64,000 nucleotides of DNA, from NCBI GenBank assembly GCA_004791255.1, contig SRUQ01000002.1, positions 372,001 to 436,000 on the forward strand, written 5' to 3'. Source of the DNA: a bacterium M00.F.Ca.ET.205.01.1.1. GTDB lineage: Bacteria > Pseudomonadota > Alphaproteobacteria > Rhizobiales > Rhizobiaceae. Below the pieces are notes generated by a model. The model was not told the DNA's origin, ran no database searches, and was given only the letters and a program-made list of their open reading frames with translations. Each line of letters starts with the position of its first letter. Position 1 is the first letter of the stretch. Made by a program: the position numbers and the translations under genes. Positions 1 through 7,262 of this stretch are shown one piece after another.

Positions 1-825
1 GATTCGGGATTTCTCGGCCGTCGATGCTCGCCGCTTCCTGTCGGATACGTCCTTGGTCCGTTTGAGCGCGCTCGCCAAGGCCGTGTAGGTCGAGACCCAG
101 GGAAGTCCAATGAACATCTGGATGAGTCTCAGAGGAAGGCCGTCCTCCATGTTCTCGCCGAAAATCGCCTTGCTGGGACCCGTGATGAAAAGGGCCGCTG
201 ACATGGCTGGCCATCCATGCTCTACGACTGACCCGCTCGCGGACTTGTACGCATGGAACCGTTCGAATCCGAGTTCTTCCATGAAGAGGTCCGCCACAGC
301 ACCAGTGAGCCCCTCACCTGCGGAACCCGAGTAGAGTGCAACCTCGGCAGTCCCGTCCCTACGCATAAGCAACGCCTTGCCCTGCTTTTCATCCGTCTCG
401 CCTACTTCCTTGAGGATGCGAACCTCGTACTGCACGTCGTCGATGCTGAATCCGACGCTGGCGGAATCGATCCAACTCCAGATGTCTTTCTTTATTCGGC
501 CTGGGAATCTGCCTTGGAGCGCGGCACGGACCAACAGCAGGATGCTCGACTTGCCTTTCGAGTTCCCCTCTGAAAGCAACGCCCATAGGCCCGGGCCCAA
601 TCCGGACCACTCGAACAGGAATCTGTCCTCCGATCGAAGTGTCTTCTTCTGGCCTTCGATCCTTATCGATGTAGCGGTGACCGTACGCGCCCGCGGCAGG
701 ATAGGCTGCGCCCGAACACCGAACTCCTCAAGCACGTTGGAGACGGCCTCAGCAGTCGCGCCCGCGTCTTCCGCGATCCTTCCAAGCCATTGGGCCGTTC
801 CGGTCGGCAGGTTGTCCTCGCTCAT
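1..825 (-). CDS. SMC/AAA-like ATPase, 5' part only (cut by window edge)
   Basis: The frame starts with an ATG at 825 and stays open to base 1, so about 275 residues are visible and the C-terminus is missing. A P-loop of the SMC/OLD type (EGNSKGKSS, residues 86-94) follows a short N-terminal strand region; the first glycine of the usual motif is replaced by E. The stretch after it (WSWIDSASVGFSIDDVQYEV) reads like the beta-rich arm that follows Walker A in DNA-repair type ABC ATPases. Its ATG overlaps the stop of the upstream gene (ATGA), so the two are translationally coupled. Order and spacing suggest the ATPase subunit of a three-component defence operon. A coiled coil and Walker B would be expected beyond the edge but cannot be seen. 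Confidence 0.75.
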   Translation of the reverse strand, partial: MSEDNLPTGTAQWLGRIAEDAGATAEAVSNVLEEFGVRAQPILPRARTVTATSIRIEGQKKTLRSEDRFLFEWSGLGPGLWALLSEGNSKGKSSILLLVRAALQGRFPGRIKKDIWSWIDSASVGFSIDDVQYEVRILKEVGETDEKQGKALLMRRDGTAEVALYSGSAGEGLTGAVADLFMEELGFERFHAYKSASGSVVEHGWPAMSAALFITGPSKAIFGENMEDGLPLRLIQMFIGLPWVSTYTALASALKRTKDVSDRKRRASTAEKSRI

Positions 826-1490
826 GCTTTCGCTCCCGTAGTGCCAGCGATTCTGCGCAGCACGCGTTCCTTAATGGAGGGGATCGCCTCACCGAACGGC
901 GTGCCGGCATACTCCTCCTCGGCGTAGTGGATGTCCTTCAGCGCGGTTCCGCTCTTGTTCTGGGCGACCTTGAGTGCCCGAGTGGTTTGGCGCTCATACC
1001 AGGCCAGGCCAGGCTGCTCCGACAGCGCCTCTGCGAGGAAGTTCCGGGCCAGTGGACCTGTAAGATATTCGTACATGTAGCCGCCGTTCGGCAGCTTGCG
1101 CCTCATCGACTTCGCGAGGCCGCGGAAACCCAGTATTGCAAGCGACGTCTGTAGGTCGTCGTAGGCGCCGCGACGCCAACGAACCATCTTCACCAAACGG
1201 AGGTCTGGCTCTTCCTCCCGCAAAATTTCGGCAGCTGCGTCGAACAGCGTACCGTCTCCGGTGGACTTGTGCAGGTCCAGTAACTGCTCGGCTAGGTAGT
1301 CCGGGTAGCGCAGCCAGAAGTCGATCGCGAGTGCGCGCTTCTCGCCGAGAAAAACTCGGTCCCAGCCGTCCTGTGGCGTCTCCATTGGAATGCTGCCGCG
1401 CACGAGAATGAACAGCAGCCGCAACGCGTCTCTGAACGCGTGGCCGACTTCTTCGCGAGGATCAGTCGGACCGGCCTGTTCTTCCTGCAT
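822..1490 (-). CDS. Helical winged-helix-like protein, candidate middle component of an ABC-three-component operon
   Basis: This 222-aa protein has no membrane segment or signal peptide. It is mostly helical, with a motif around residues 55-70 (AIDFWLRYPDYLAEQLL) followed by a basic segment (RWRRGAYDDLQ, ~103-113) and a glycine/aromatic turn (LPNGGYMYEYLTGP) that could form the wing of a winged helix. I recognise no enzyme motif. Small proteins of this shape sit between effector and ABC ATPase genes in ABC-three-component systems; the call rests on size, shape and position. It overlaps the end of the DUF4236 gene upstream by 29 bases and the start of the ATPase downstream by 4, so the three genes form one operon. 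Alternative: an unrelated accessory protein of the ATPase. Confidence 0.6.
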   Translation of the reverse strand: MQEEQAGPTDPREEVGHAFRDALRLLFILVRGSIPMETPQDGWDRVFLGEKRALAIDFWLRYPDYLAEQLLDLHKSTGDGTLFDAAAEILREEEPDLRLVKMVRWRRGAYDDLQTSLAILGFRGLAKSMRRKLPNGGYMYEYLTGPLARNFLAEALSEQPGLAWYERQTTRALKVAQNKSGTALKDIHYAEEEYAGTPFGEAIPSIKERVLRRIAGTTGAKA

Positions 1491-2577
1491 GCTCCCCCCT
1501 CGACGAAACGAGCCGCCGCAATTCTGCTGCGAATGTCGCCAATCGACCTTCGGCGCTGATCTGAACCAGTTCGTTCAGGCCGCTGCGGCTCGAAAAGTGG
1601 CCTTCGTCATAAGCGCAGATCGGAATCTGCCTGTTATCCCTGAAGCGCCTGTCCGGTCCCCCATTCCGGTTGGGGTGTAGCCACGTATGCCCCACCACCC
1701 TCGCATCGGATGGAACCCGTCCGTCTTCAACGAACCTTGTGCTCTGGACATCCAATTGAAGCTCACCGTATTCGACCGCGCCAACCTTTGCATTGTCCAC
1801 GACCAGAATCCGATCAGGGAAGAAGTGAAGCACCTGCTTTCCTACAGGGATAGATGGAACGTCGATGTTCGACTTCACGACGCCCGGGCTGGAGAGAGCC
1901 AGCCGGATGTTGCTGCGATTTTGGATCCGCGTCGCGCCGCCGTTGCGCTTCCAATTGCGATCGTTTCCCTCGGCTGCGACGTGCCATATAGAATCTGTTC
2001 CGATCAGGCGTTCAAACGACGCAACAAACCCTTGATATCGCTCCAAAACGTCGGGTTCAAAGTCGTATAGAAGGACAACCGAACGCCGGATTTTGTCCAA
2101 GTAGGAGCCGACAATCATGGCAAACACGGTGAGAACAACACCACCCGCAGCAATGGATTTGAGACTTGCCAGGAGCAAAACCGCGACAACCAACGCTCCG
2201 ACTATGAAGGCAACCATACTTAGACGGATTCTGGAATGTTTGCCGTTAATTTCGGCTAGGAGGGACGCCGCTGACTCCGGAACCATATCGAGTACGGAAC
2301 CGCTCTCGATCTCATGCATCGCGACTTCATCGTGGTGATGGCGTGGAGTCGGCCCCGGTAGGCTGCTCATGGAAACCGGCACTGACTTTCGAACAGGCCG
2401 AACCGAAGGCAAAGTGGCTCGGTAGTAGAAGCCATTTCTTCCAGCATGGATGTAGTTGCCGCGAGGTCCGCTTCCGACCCTGAGTCCCGGTATGCCTACT
2501 GACGCTCCGATTCCGGATTTCGACAAATTAAAACGGAACGGTCCGACTGAAACCGATTTTCGAATATAGAATCTCAC
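1462..2577 (-). CDS. DUF4236-domain membrane protein, candidate effector of the three-gene operon
   Basis: The N-terminus matches DUF4236 (VRFYIRKSVSVGPFRFNLS..., then SVGIPGLRVGSGPRGNYIH). I chose the GTG at 2577, preceded by a G-rich Shine-Dalgarno run, over an ATG 18 bases upstream, because DUF4236 proteins usually start directly at this motif; this gives 371 aa. Two adjacent hydrophobic segments lie near residues 120-165 (LSMVAFIVGALVVAVLLLAS and AAGGVVLTVFAMIVGS), followed by a soluble C-terminal region of ~200 residues of unknown function containing VGKQVLHFFPDRILVVD. It is first in an operon with the middle-component-like gene and the ATPase. If that is an ABC-three-component system, this membrane protein would take the effector place; that role is inferred. 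Confidence 0.7.
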   Translation of the reverse strand: MRFYIRKSVSVGPFRFNLSKSGIGASVGIPGLRVGSGPRGNYIHAGRNGFYYRATLPSVRPVRKSVPVSMSSLPGPTPRHHHDEVAMHEIESGSVLDMVPESAASLLAEINGKHSRIRLSMVAFIVGALVVAVLLLASLKSIAAGGVVLTVFAMIVGSYLDKIRRSVVLLYDFEPDVLERYQGFVASFERLIGTDSIWHVAAEGNDRNWKRNGGATRIQNRSNIRLALSSPGVVKSNIDVPSIPVGKQVLHFFPDRILVVDNAKVGAVEYGELQLDVQSTRFVEDGRVPSDARVVGHTWLHPNRNGGPDRRFRDNRQIPICAYDEGHFSSRSGLNELVQISAEGRLATFAAELRRLVSSRGEHAGRTGRSD

Positions 2578-2937
2578 GATACGCCCCCCCGGCACTCGTT
2601 CCTAATAGCATTGACTTCTAACTGTTTAGCCAAAGATCCTTCAACTGATATTCCGGATCGACTATATGGCTCGCATTCGATTTTTGTTGTTCTCCAATTT
2701 TTCTCCCCAGTCCACCCAGGGGTGCTGTGGGCTAGCAAGGAGTTTTCTCCAGACCTCGCCTGACTCAGCTGCATTCGCACCCTTGGGAATGTCGACAAGA
2801 AAAGGCATAGATCATTCTGCGGCAGGGCACTCCAGCACGACTGGAACACGGCTTTGCACTGCGTGACCGCAGAAAAGCGCGATCTAGATCGCTTATCAAA
2901 GCCGATTTAAGAGAAAACCAATGACCTGCCAGTAGGC
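2578..2937. other. Intergenic region between divergent operons
   Basis: No convincing gene is present; the open frames here lack coding character. It must hold the promoters of the DUF4236 operon (minus) and of the phosphatase gene (plus). It contains a perfect 14-base palindrome at 2879-2892 and, from 2904, the start of a duplicated segment. Confidence 0.6.
2879..2892. other. Perfect palindrome GCGATCTAGATCGC
   Basis: A perfect 14-base palindrome ends 11 bases before the duplicated segment that begins at 2904. It could be an operator for the phosphatase gene or mark the edge of a rearrangement. It is not present beside the second copy of the repeat. Confidence 0.4.
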
Positions 2938-3090
2938 GTGTCCCGAAAGGAACAACGCTTGGCCCATGTCACCTACGCTATCGGGGATGTTCACGGCCGT
3001 GCCGATCTTCTCGAATCCTTGCTAGCCGCGATCGCAGAAGATGCAGATGCGTCCGGTGCCGAACCTCGAGTGCTGTTCCTCGGCGATATC
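2904..3090 (+). repeat. Direct repeat copy 1 (phosphatase leader and first 51 codons)
   Basis: This 187-base segment recurs at 6746-6932 with a constant offset of 3842 and no insertion or deletion, though with scattered substitutions. It includes the sequence just before the GTG start and runs to the codons of the GD(I)VDRG motif. Both copies keep a tiny ATG...TAG frame (five codons with the stop) just before the GTG start. Confidence 0.85.
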
Positions 3091-3816
3091 GTCGACCGCG
3101 GTCCCTGCAGCCGTGAAGCGATGGATCTCGTTTGCGACACCCTCGCCCGGTGGCCGCGGTCACGGCTGATCCGGGGCAACCACGACGCCTACTTCCTAGA
3201 CTTCATGACCGCCGACCAGGTTGACGAGGATAGGTTCGGGAGATGGCTGCGGCGGATCGGCGGCTACCAGACTATGGAGTCCTATGGCCTCCTGTCTGCT
3301 GGCAGCATCCGGGACGCAGCCGACAGGTTTCGAGCAGACCACGCTAGCCACCTGCAGGCGCTGAAAGATGCCTCACCGATCGTCGTCGACGATCGCTTCG
3401 CTTATGTTCACGCAGGAATCGATCCGTCCCGTCCCGTCGGCGACCAGGACCCAAAGGACCTGATGATGATCCGGGACAGGTTCCTCGATCATGAGGGGCA
3501 GCTGTCGCACATCATCGTGCACGGCCACACCCCGACGTCGGACAGCATGCCGGACTCGAGGCCATACCGGATCGCCATAGACACGGGTGCCTATGCCTCC
3601 GGCAGACTGACCTGCCTAGCGATATCCGCCGATGAACGGAACCTTCACTTCCTGTTTGCTACGGCTTCGGGCGGAAGCATCAAGGTCACGCGGGACAGGC
3701 AGACGAATGACCGATTTTATCCAGCTGAAAGCGAAATATCCGGACCTCATTCCGACGACGATGACATTCCAATGCGGTGTCGGGTGGGAACGGGTTCTGG
3801 ATCAATATTTCGGTGA
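2938..3816 (+). CDS. PP1/PrpA-type serine/threonine protein phosphatase (metallophosphoesterase)
   Basis: Calcineurin-like phosphoesterase, 292 aa from a GTG start. Metal-binding motifs are intact: GDVHG (16-20), GDIVDRG (49-55), GNHD (80-83), HAG (158-160) and VHGHTP (194-199), as in lambda-type and PrpA/PrpB phosphatases that remove phosphate from Ser/Thr or Tyr. It is predicted cytosolic. The last ~36 residues are read in a frame that overlaps the next gene by 110 bases and look unlike the family. Either the true C-terminus was lost to a frameshift or the tail is dispensable. The first 51 codons are duplicated at 6780. It lies in an accessory region and could be phage-derived, because small phosphatases of this type are common in phages. 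Confidence 0.85.
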   Translation: MSRKEQRLAHVTYAIGDVHGRADLLESLLAAIAEDADASGAEPRVLFLGDIVDRGPCSREAMDLVCDTLARWPRSRLIRGNHDAYFLDFMTADQVDEDRFGRWLRRIGGYQTMESYGLLSAGSIRDAADRFRADHASHLQALKDASPIVVDDRFAYVHAGIDPSRPVGDQDPKDLMMIRDRFLDHEGQLSHIIVHGHTPTSDSMPDSRPYRIAIDTGAYASGRLTCLAISADERNLHFLFATASGGSIKVTRDRQTNDRFYPAESEISGPHSDDDDIPMRCRVGTGSGSIFR

Positions 3817-4174
3817 GATAGCCCAGGCGTTACCTGCGGGCACTCGACTGAACCTCGATCGGGTTTACGAGAAATACGGGAGTTTGAGGATCGACGCTAC
3901 GGCAGCGGGCACCGTTACTCCCGAGATCCGCCTGGCATTGGACAAGTCGGAGATTCTCGCGGATTCGCGCTCCTGCCGATTTTGCGAGGCTTGCGGCAAG
4001 CCGGGAAGTCTTCGCAACAAGCGAATGTTATACGTCGCATGTGCAGACCATGCTGACGGAGCGGCGGCCCTGCCGCCAGATGAGGGCGGGATCAGACTGG
4101 ACGGAATTGCCTACGAATACGATGAAGAGGCCGACGATCTGGTCGTTGTCGAAGTGGATGGGGAAGTCGACTAG
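3707..4174 (+). CDS. Zinc-ribbon hypothetical protein (phage-type)
   Basis: The likely start is the internal ATG at 3707 (MTDFIQLKAKYPDLIP), giving 155 aa; a longer frame from 3632 has no sensible N-terminus. The fold seems to have two parts: an N-terminal region with FQCGVGWERVLDQYF, a pattern seen in hypothetical proteins of phages and islands, and a C-terminal zinc-ribbon-like motif (C..CEACGKPG ... CADHAD, residues ~89-121) followed by an acidic tail. No enzymatic function can be assigned. The gene begins inside the end of the phosphatase gene (110-base overlap), so the two are probably translated from one message. Confidence 0.7.
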   Translation: MTDFIQLKAKYPDLIPTTMTFQCGVGWERVLDQYFGEIAQALPAGTRLNLDRVYEKYGSLRIDATAAGTVTPEIRLALDKSEILADSRSCRFCEACGKPGSLRNKRMLYVACADHADGAAALPPDEGGIRLDGIAYEYDEEADDLVVVEVDGEVD

Positions 4175-4359
4175 AGCCATTCGGACTGTTGGCATCGCCT
4201 CGAGAGGCATCCGACCTTTCGGCCCGTCTGCAACGCGACCGACAAATCGGCTCTTCCACCGATCGCAACCGCAACCGTTCGCTGAATCCTATCTGTGGCT
4301 GAAAACCGATTGACGTCTCGGGCGCTACCGGTGACCGTTCTAATAGTCGTCAGTGTCGA

Positions 4360-4632
4360 ATGCTCACGAGGATTCGTTACGACCTCGTCGTGGCACGACG
4401 TTTTTTGAACTTTAGGCGGGAATTTGGAGTTCCCCGTGCCTATGGCATCATCGCCACCACTCGCATCACCGATGATCGGATGCTTAAGCTGTTCGCAGAA
4501 GCGACCGACCGCGAGATGAGGCTTGGCGACCTGTCTGCGCGCGCTAAGGTCCAGACGGTTGAGGCGTTCATCAGCTATCTGACCAAGCAAGCTCGAGCTA
4601 TCGCAAAGGGGCGGGCCGTGCTTTTGACCTGA
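4360..4632 (+). CDS. Small hypothetical protein
   Basis: Open frame of 90 aa with a basic N-terminus and a helical, charged C-terminal half (DRMLKLFAEATDREMRLGDL). No signal peptide, membrane segment or known motif is visible, and no strong ribosome binding site precedes the ATG. The amino-acid mix looks more coding-like than that of the opposite-strand frame over the same bases. It may be a real small island gene or a chance frame. Confidence 0.35.
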   Translation: MLTRIRYDLVVARRFLNFRREFGVPRAYGIIATTRITDDRMLKLFAEATDREMRLGDLSARAKVQTVEAFISYLTKQARAIAKGRAVLLT

Positions 4633-5015
4633 CTGACCAGCATTCTGGCACAGCTTACGTACTCAGAACCATGACCAGGGCAGTATCTCGCTTCAACACG
4701 GGTCCGCTGCTGACAAGGTCCATGTGATCGATCCGCTTGATTAAATCCCGGAAGCTTGGCAGGTATGGACGACTTTCCTGCTGCTTGGGATCAGATCACG
4801 TCCTTCGAACATGCGCACCATCGGCGGCAGTAATGGCACCGCTTGCAGCTCTGACCGAACTCGATGTGCTCGGCCTACGGGTCCGGAACGGTTAGTAGCT
4901 CCTGGCCCCCGGGGCGGGACCCTGGGTTTAGCATTGCTGCTTCCTGATGAACCGCATGTGAGGTATTTACTCGACCTGCGGAAGTTCGCCAATCCCCATC
5001 TTCCAGTAGGCACTC
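4633..5015. other. Intergenic, no gene recognised
   Basis: Both strands carry only short frames with biased composition. Nothing recognisable precedes the HNH gene. Confidence 0.5.
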
Positions 5016-5930
5016 GTGACCACATTCCTGCTTAAACTGAATTGTGAACTTCATCTTGGCGGCGCGGTTCCTCGACCAGTCGAGGCAGCGCAGTGGGAGG
5101 GAGTACGAGTGATAATGCCGCATCCGTCGCGCATTTCTGGTGGCCCGGGAAGCCACGTGTCGAATGGAGATACATTAGTCGTGTGGGCACACGAAGACCC
5201 CAATTTTGGCAGCGGGTTGGGTCTGACGGCAGAAGGGGTGGCTCATGACGTCGGACGGGGAGCAGATGGCACGACAGCAACTTTAACAGGTGTTCGCCTA
5301 TTGAAACCACACTTTCAGCTTCGGGGTCGCGCGGAGATAGACACTGGCAGTCGGGTGATAGACCATTTGCGGCGCCTCCGTCACCTGCGAACATACGAAC
5401 TAGAAAGCGAAGAGCTTGCCGAATTCAGGCGCGTCGTGAACGACTTCATTGGACGACAGGAGGCGCTACTTTCCTCAATTAAGACGCAATACATGACCGA
5501 TGAAGAAAAGGCATTGGAGCTGGATCGGGCGACGATACTCGATGGTTTTCAGCGGCGTTTCACGAAGCAAGAGGCGCGGCCAGAGCAGTACAAATTTCGC
5601 GCTGATCTCCTTAGGCTCTATGGCAAGTGCCTCTTGACAAACTGCCGCGTGGAGGCAGTCTTGCAAGCCGCTCACATCATCCCCTTCTCAGAGAGCGTGA
5701 GCTATCGCAATGATACGAGCAACGGTCTCATTCTCCGCGCCGACATCCATGCGCTGTTTGACAAATTCCTTATAGCCATTCACCCGCTGCGGAACGAAGT
5801 GGTCGTAGCGCCAGTACTTTGCGGGACGACATACGAAAAGCTTGCAGGACGCGCGGTCAAACACCGAGCGGCTGTCGACTTCGTTAGATACCACTACACG
5901 TTCTTCCGGGCGGCATTCCAACAGGGCTGA
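5016..5930 (+). CDS. HNH endonuclease (HNH_2 type)
   Basis: A 304-aa protein with an HNH core at residues ~200-253: LYGKCLLTNCR, AAHIIPFSES (H220), then NDTSNGLILRADIHALFDK (N236, H245). This spacing fits the HNH_2 family found in restriction-like and defence nucleases, which use the beta-beta-alpha-metal fold to cut DNA. The N-terminal ~110 residues form a separate beta-rich module of unknown role, with GDTLVVWAHED as a landmark, and could be a recognition domain. A charged helical linker (~120-185) joins the two. No methyltransferase is next to it, so it is not a classical type II pair. It stands alone between two copies of a direct repeat, which suggests acquisition with an island segment. 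Confidence 0.8.
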   Translation: MTTFLLKLNCELHLGGAVPRPVEAAQWEGVRVIMPHPSRISGGPGSHVSNGDTLVVWAHEDPNFGSGLGLTAEGVAHDVGRGADGTTATLTGVRLLKPHFQLRGRAEIDTGSRVIDHLRRLRHLRTYELESEELAEFRRVVNDFIGRQEALLSSIKTQYMTDEEKALELDRATILDGFQRRFTKQEARPEQYKFRADLLRLYGKCLLTNCRVEAVLQAAHIIPFSESVSYRNDTSNGLILRADIHALFDKFLIAIHPLRNEVVVAPVLCGTTYEKLAGRAVKHRAAVDFVRYHYTFFRAAFQQG

Positions 5931-6343
5931 ACTTCGAGGCAATTAGGCCCGTCCTTGCCCGGCGGCTCGACTCGCAAATCCATTCCACGGATTACAACTG
6001 CCTGCAAGCTGCCGCATATTCGTCACTTGCCAATTCCCATTTCGGCCATATCCGAGGAGCCAGAGAGCGTCCGCTACTCTGTTGCCACAAGCTGCCGATC
6101 TGCAACCGACCCCACAATGGTGGGGGGCAGGCCCGCAAAGCCTGAATAGCAATCAGGCTGCCCCGCGGCACACCGTCTCTTCCTTGAGCGATCGGACAGG
6201 CAGAGGCCGAAGGAGTCGCCTTCGGGCTTGGTTAGATCGATCCACTCTGGCCAATCCTGCGGCTTCGGGACCACTATCTGGCGATCTTGAGACGGCCCGA
6301 TGCCGGATCCCGTGCCGTCGTCAGCATGGTGAAGTCGGGCGGC
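5931..6343. other. Intergenic, no gene recognised
   Basis: Only short overlapping frames. A small stem-loop (AGCCTGA/TCAGGCT, arms 6139-6145 and 6153-6159) lies about 210 bases downstream of the HNH gene but has no T-tract, so a terminator is not supported. Confidence 0.45.
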
Positions 6344-6634
6344 TCACTGTCCGTACCGTCCCACCGGATTCCGGCGATGCATATGAGGGTTGTCGACCAG
6401 CAGCGTCTCAGATGCCGCCCGGGCTGGCGGAAGCGGATCGTGTTCACCGCTCTGGTGCTGTTCATCGAACGCCTTCAACAGGGCCAAGGACTCCGCAAAT
6501 GCCATGGGCCCGTTAACTACCGGACTCTCGTTTATAGCGATTGCCACCCTTCGGTGACGTTCTTCCAGATAGGCTTCTTCGCGTAACTTCATTCGCGCGC
6601 GAACTTCCGCCATTAGCTGCCGCGCATTGCTCAT
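6344..6634 (-). CDS. Small charged hypothetical protein
   Basis: A 96-aa frame with an amphipathic, strongly charged N-terminal helix (AEVRARMKLREEAYLEERHRR) and a purine-rich ribosome binding site (AGGG) about 8 bases before the ATG. It has no motif I recognise. The composition is plausible for a real small protein of the island, but nothing in the neighbourhood points to a role. Confidence 0.35.
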   Translation of the reverse strand: MSNARQLMAEVRARMKLREEAYLEERHRRVAIAINESPVVNGPMAFAESLALLKAFDEQHQSGEHDPLPPARAASETLLVDNPHMHRRNPVGRYGQ

Positions 6635-6745
6635 CTGCTGCCCTGTCCCATATCGTGATCGTCAAGTATATTGAGCATGGAAAGATGAATACCCGGTTGC
6701 CGGGGGCCGCTGCTGAGTCAGCTCGCATGGACTGTTCGTGAAACG

Positions 6746-6932
6746 GATTTAAGAGAAAACCAATGACCGGCGGGTAGGCGTGTCCCGAATGGAACGACGC
6801 TTGCCCCATATTACCTACGCCATCGGTGCCGTTCACGGCCGTGCCGATCTCCTGGAATCCTTGCTAGCCTCGATCGCAGGAGATGCAGATGCGTCCGGAG
6901 CCGAACCTCGAGCACTGTTCCTTGGCGATATC
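6746..6932 (+). repeat. Direct repeat copy 2
   Basis: Second copy of the segment at 2904-3090, collinear without indels. It stops abruptly after the codons for GDI, inside the metal-binding motif of the phosphatase, and unrelated sequence follows. Confidence 0.85.
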
Positions 6933-7004
6933 AGCTGCGGTTGGGTCGGTGCCTCAGGAACGTCGCCCATGCGGCCAATTGCGGTCAGCGACGGCAATCC
7001 CTGA
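6780..7004 (+). pseudogene. Truncated duplicate of the protein phosphatase
   Basis: The first ~51 codons match the phosphatase at 2938 closely (ADLLESLLA, GDADASGAEPRALFLGDI), from the same GTG start. Then the frame runs into unrelated sequence and stops after 74 codons. The GDVHG motif has become GAVHG, so the first metal-binding aspartate is lost even in the retained part. This copy cannot be an active phosphatase. It probably records a duplication or recombination that bracketed the HNH segment. Confidence 0.85.
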
Positions 7005-7262
7005 AGGCAACAAATGATAGGAACAGAACGCCTTCTTTCGTGTCCTCCCAGCGCAGTTGATCTTCCTGCTCAGGCAGCAGCTTTCTCTCTAACATCACGG
7101 TTCATCGGTGGTCTGCAGGATGACACACTCGTGGTCCATGAAATTAGTTCGTGCTTGCGAGCCGACCTGCATTGCGCTTGCCGGATGTCCGGCATGGTGC
7201 GACGATCGCGGCGTTCGCCTATATAGGGGGCAACCTTTCAATCAGACGCCGAGCAAACTCAC
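6933..7262. other. Junction region downstream of the truncated repeat
   Basis: No gene recognised apart from the unrelated tail of the truncated phosphatase frame to 7004. The region holds the left junction of the following gene, whose GTG start is at 7263. Confidence 0.45.
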
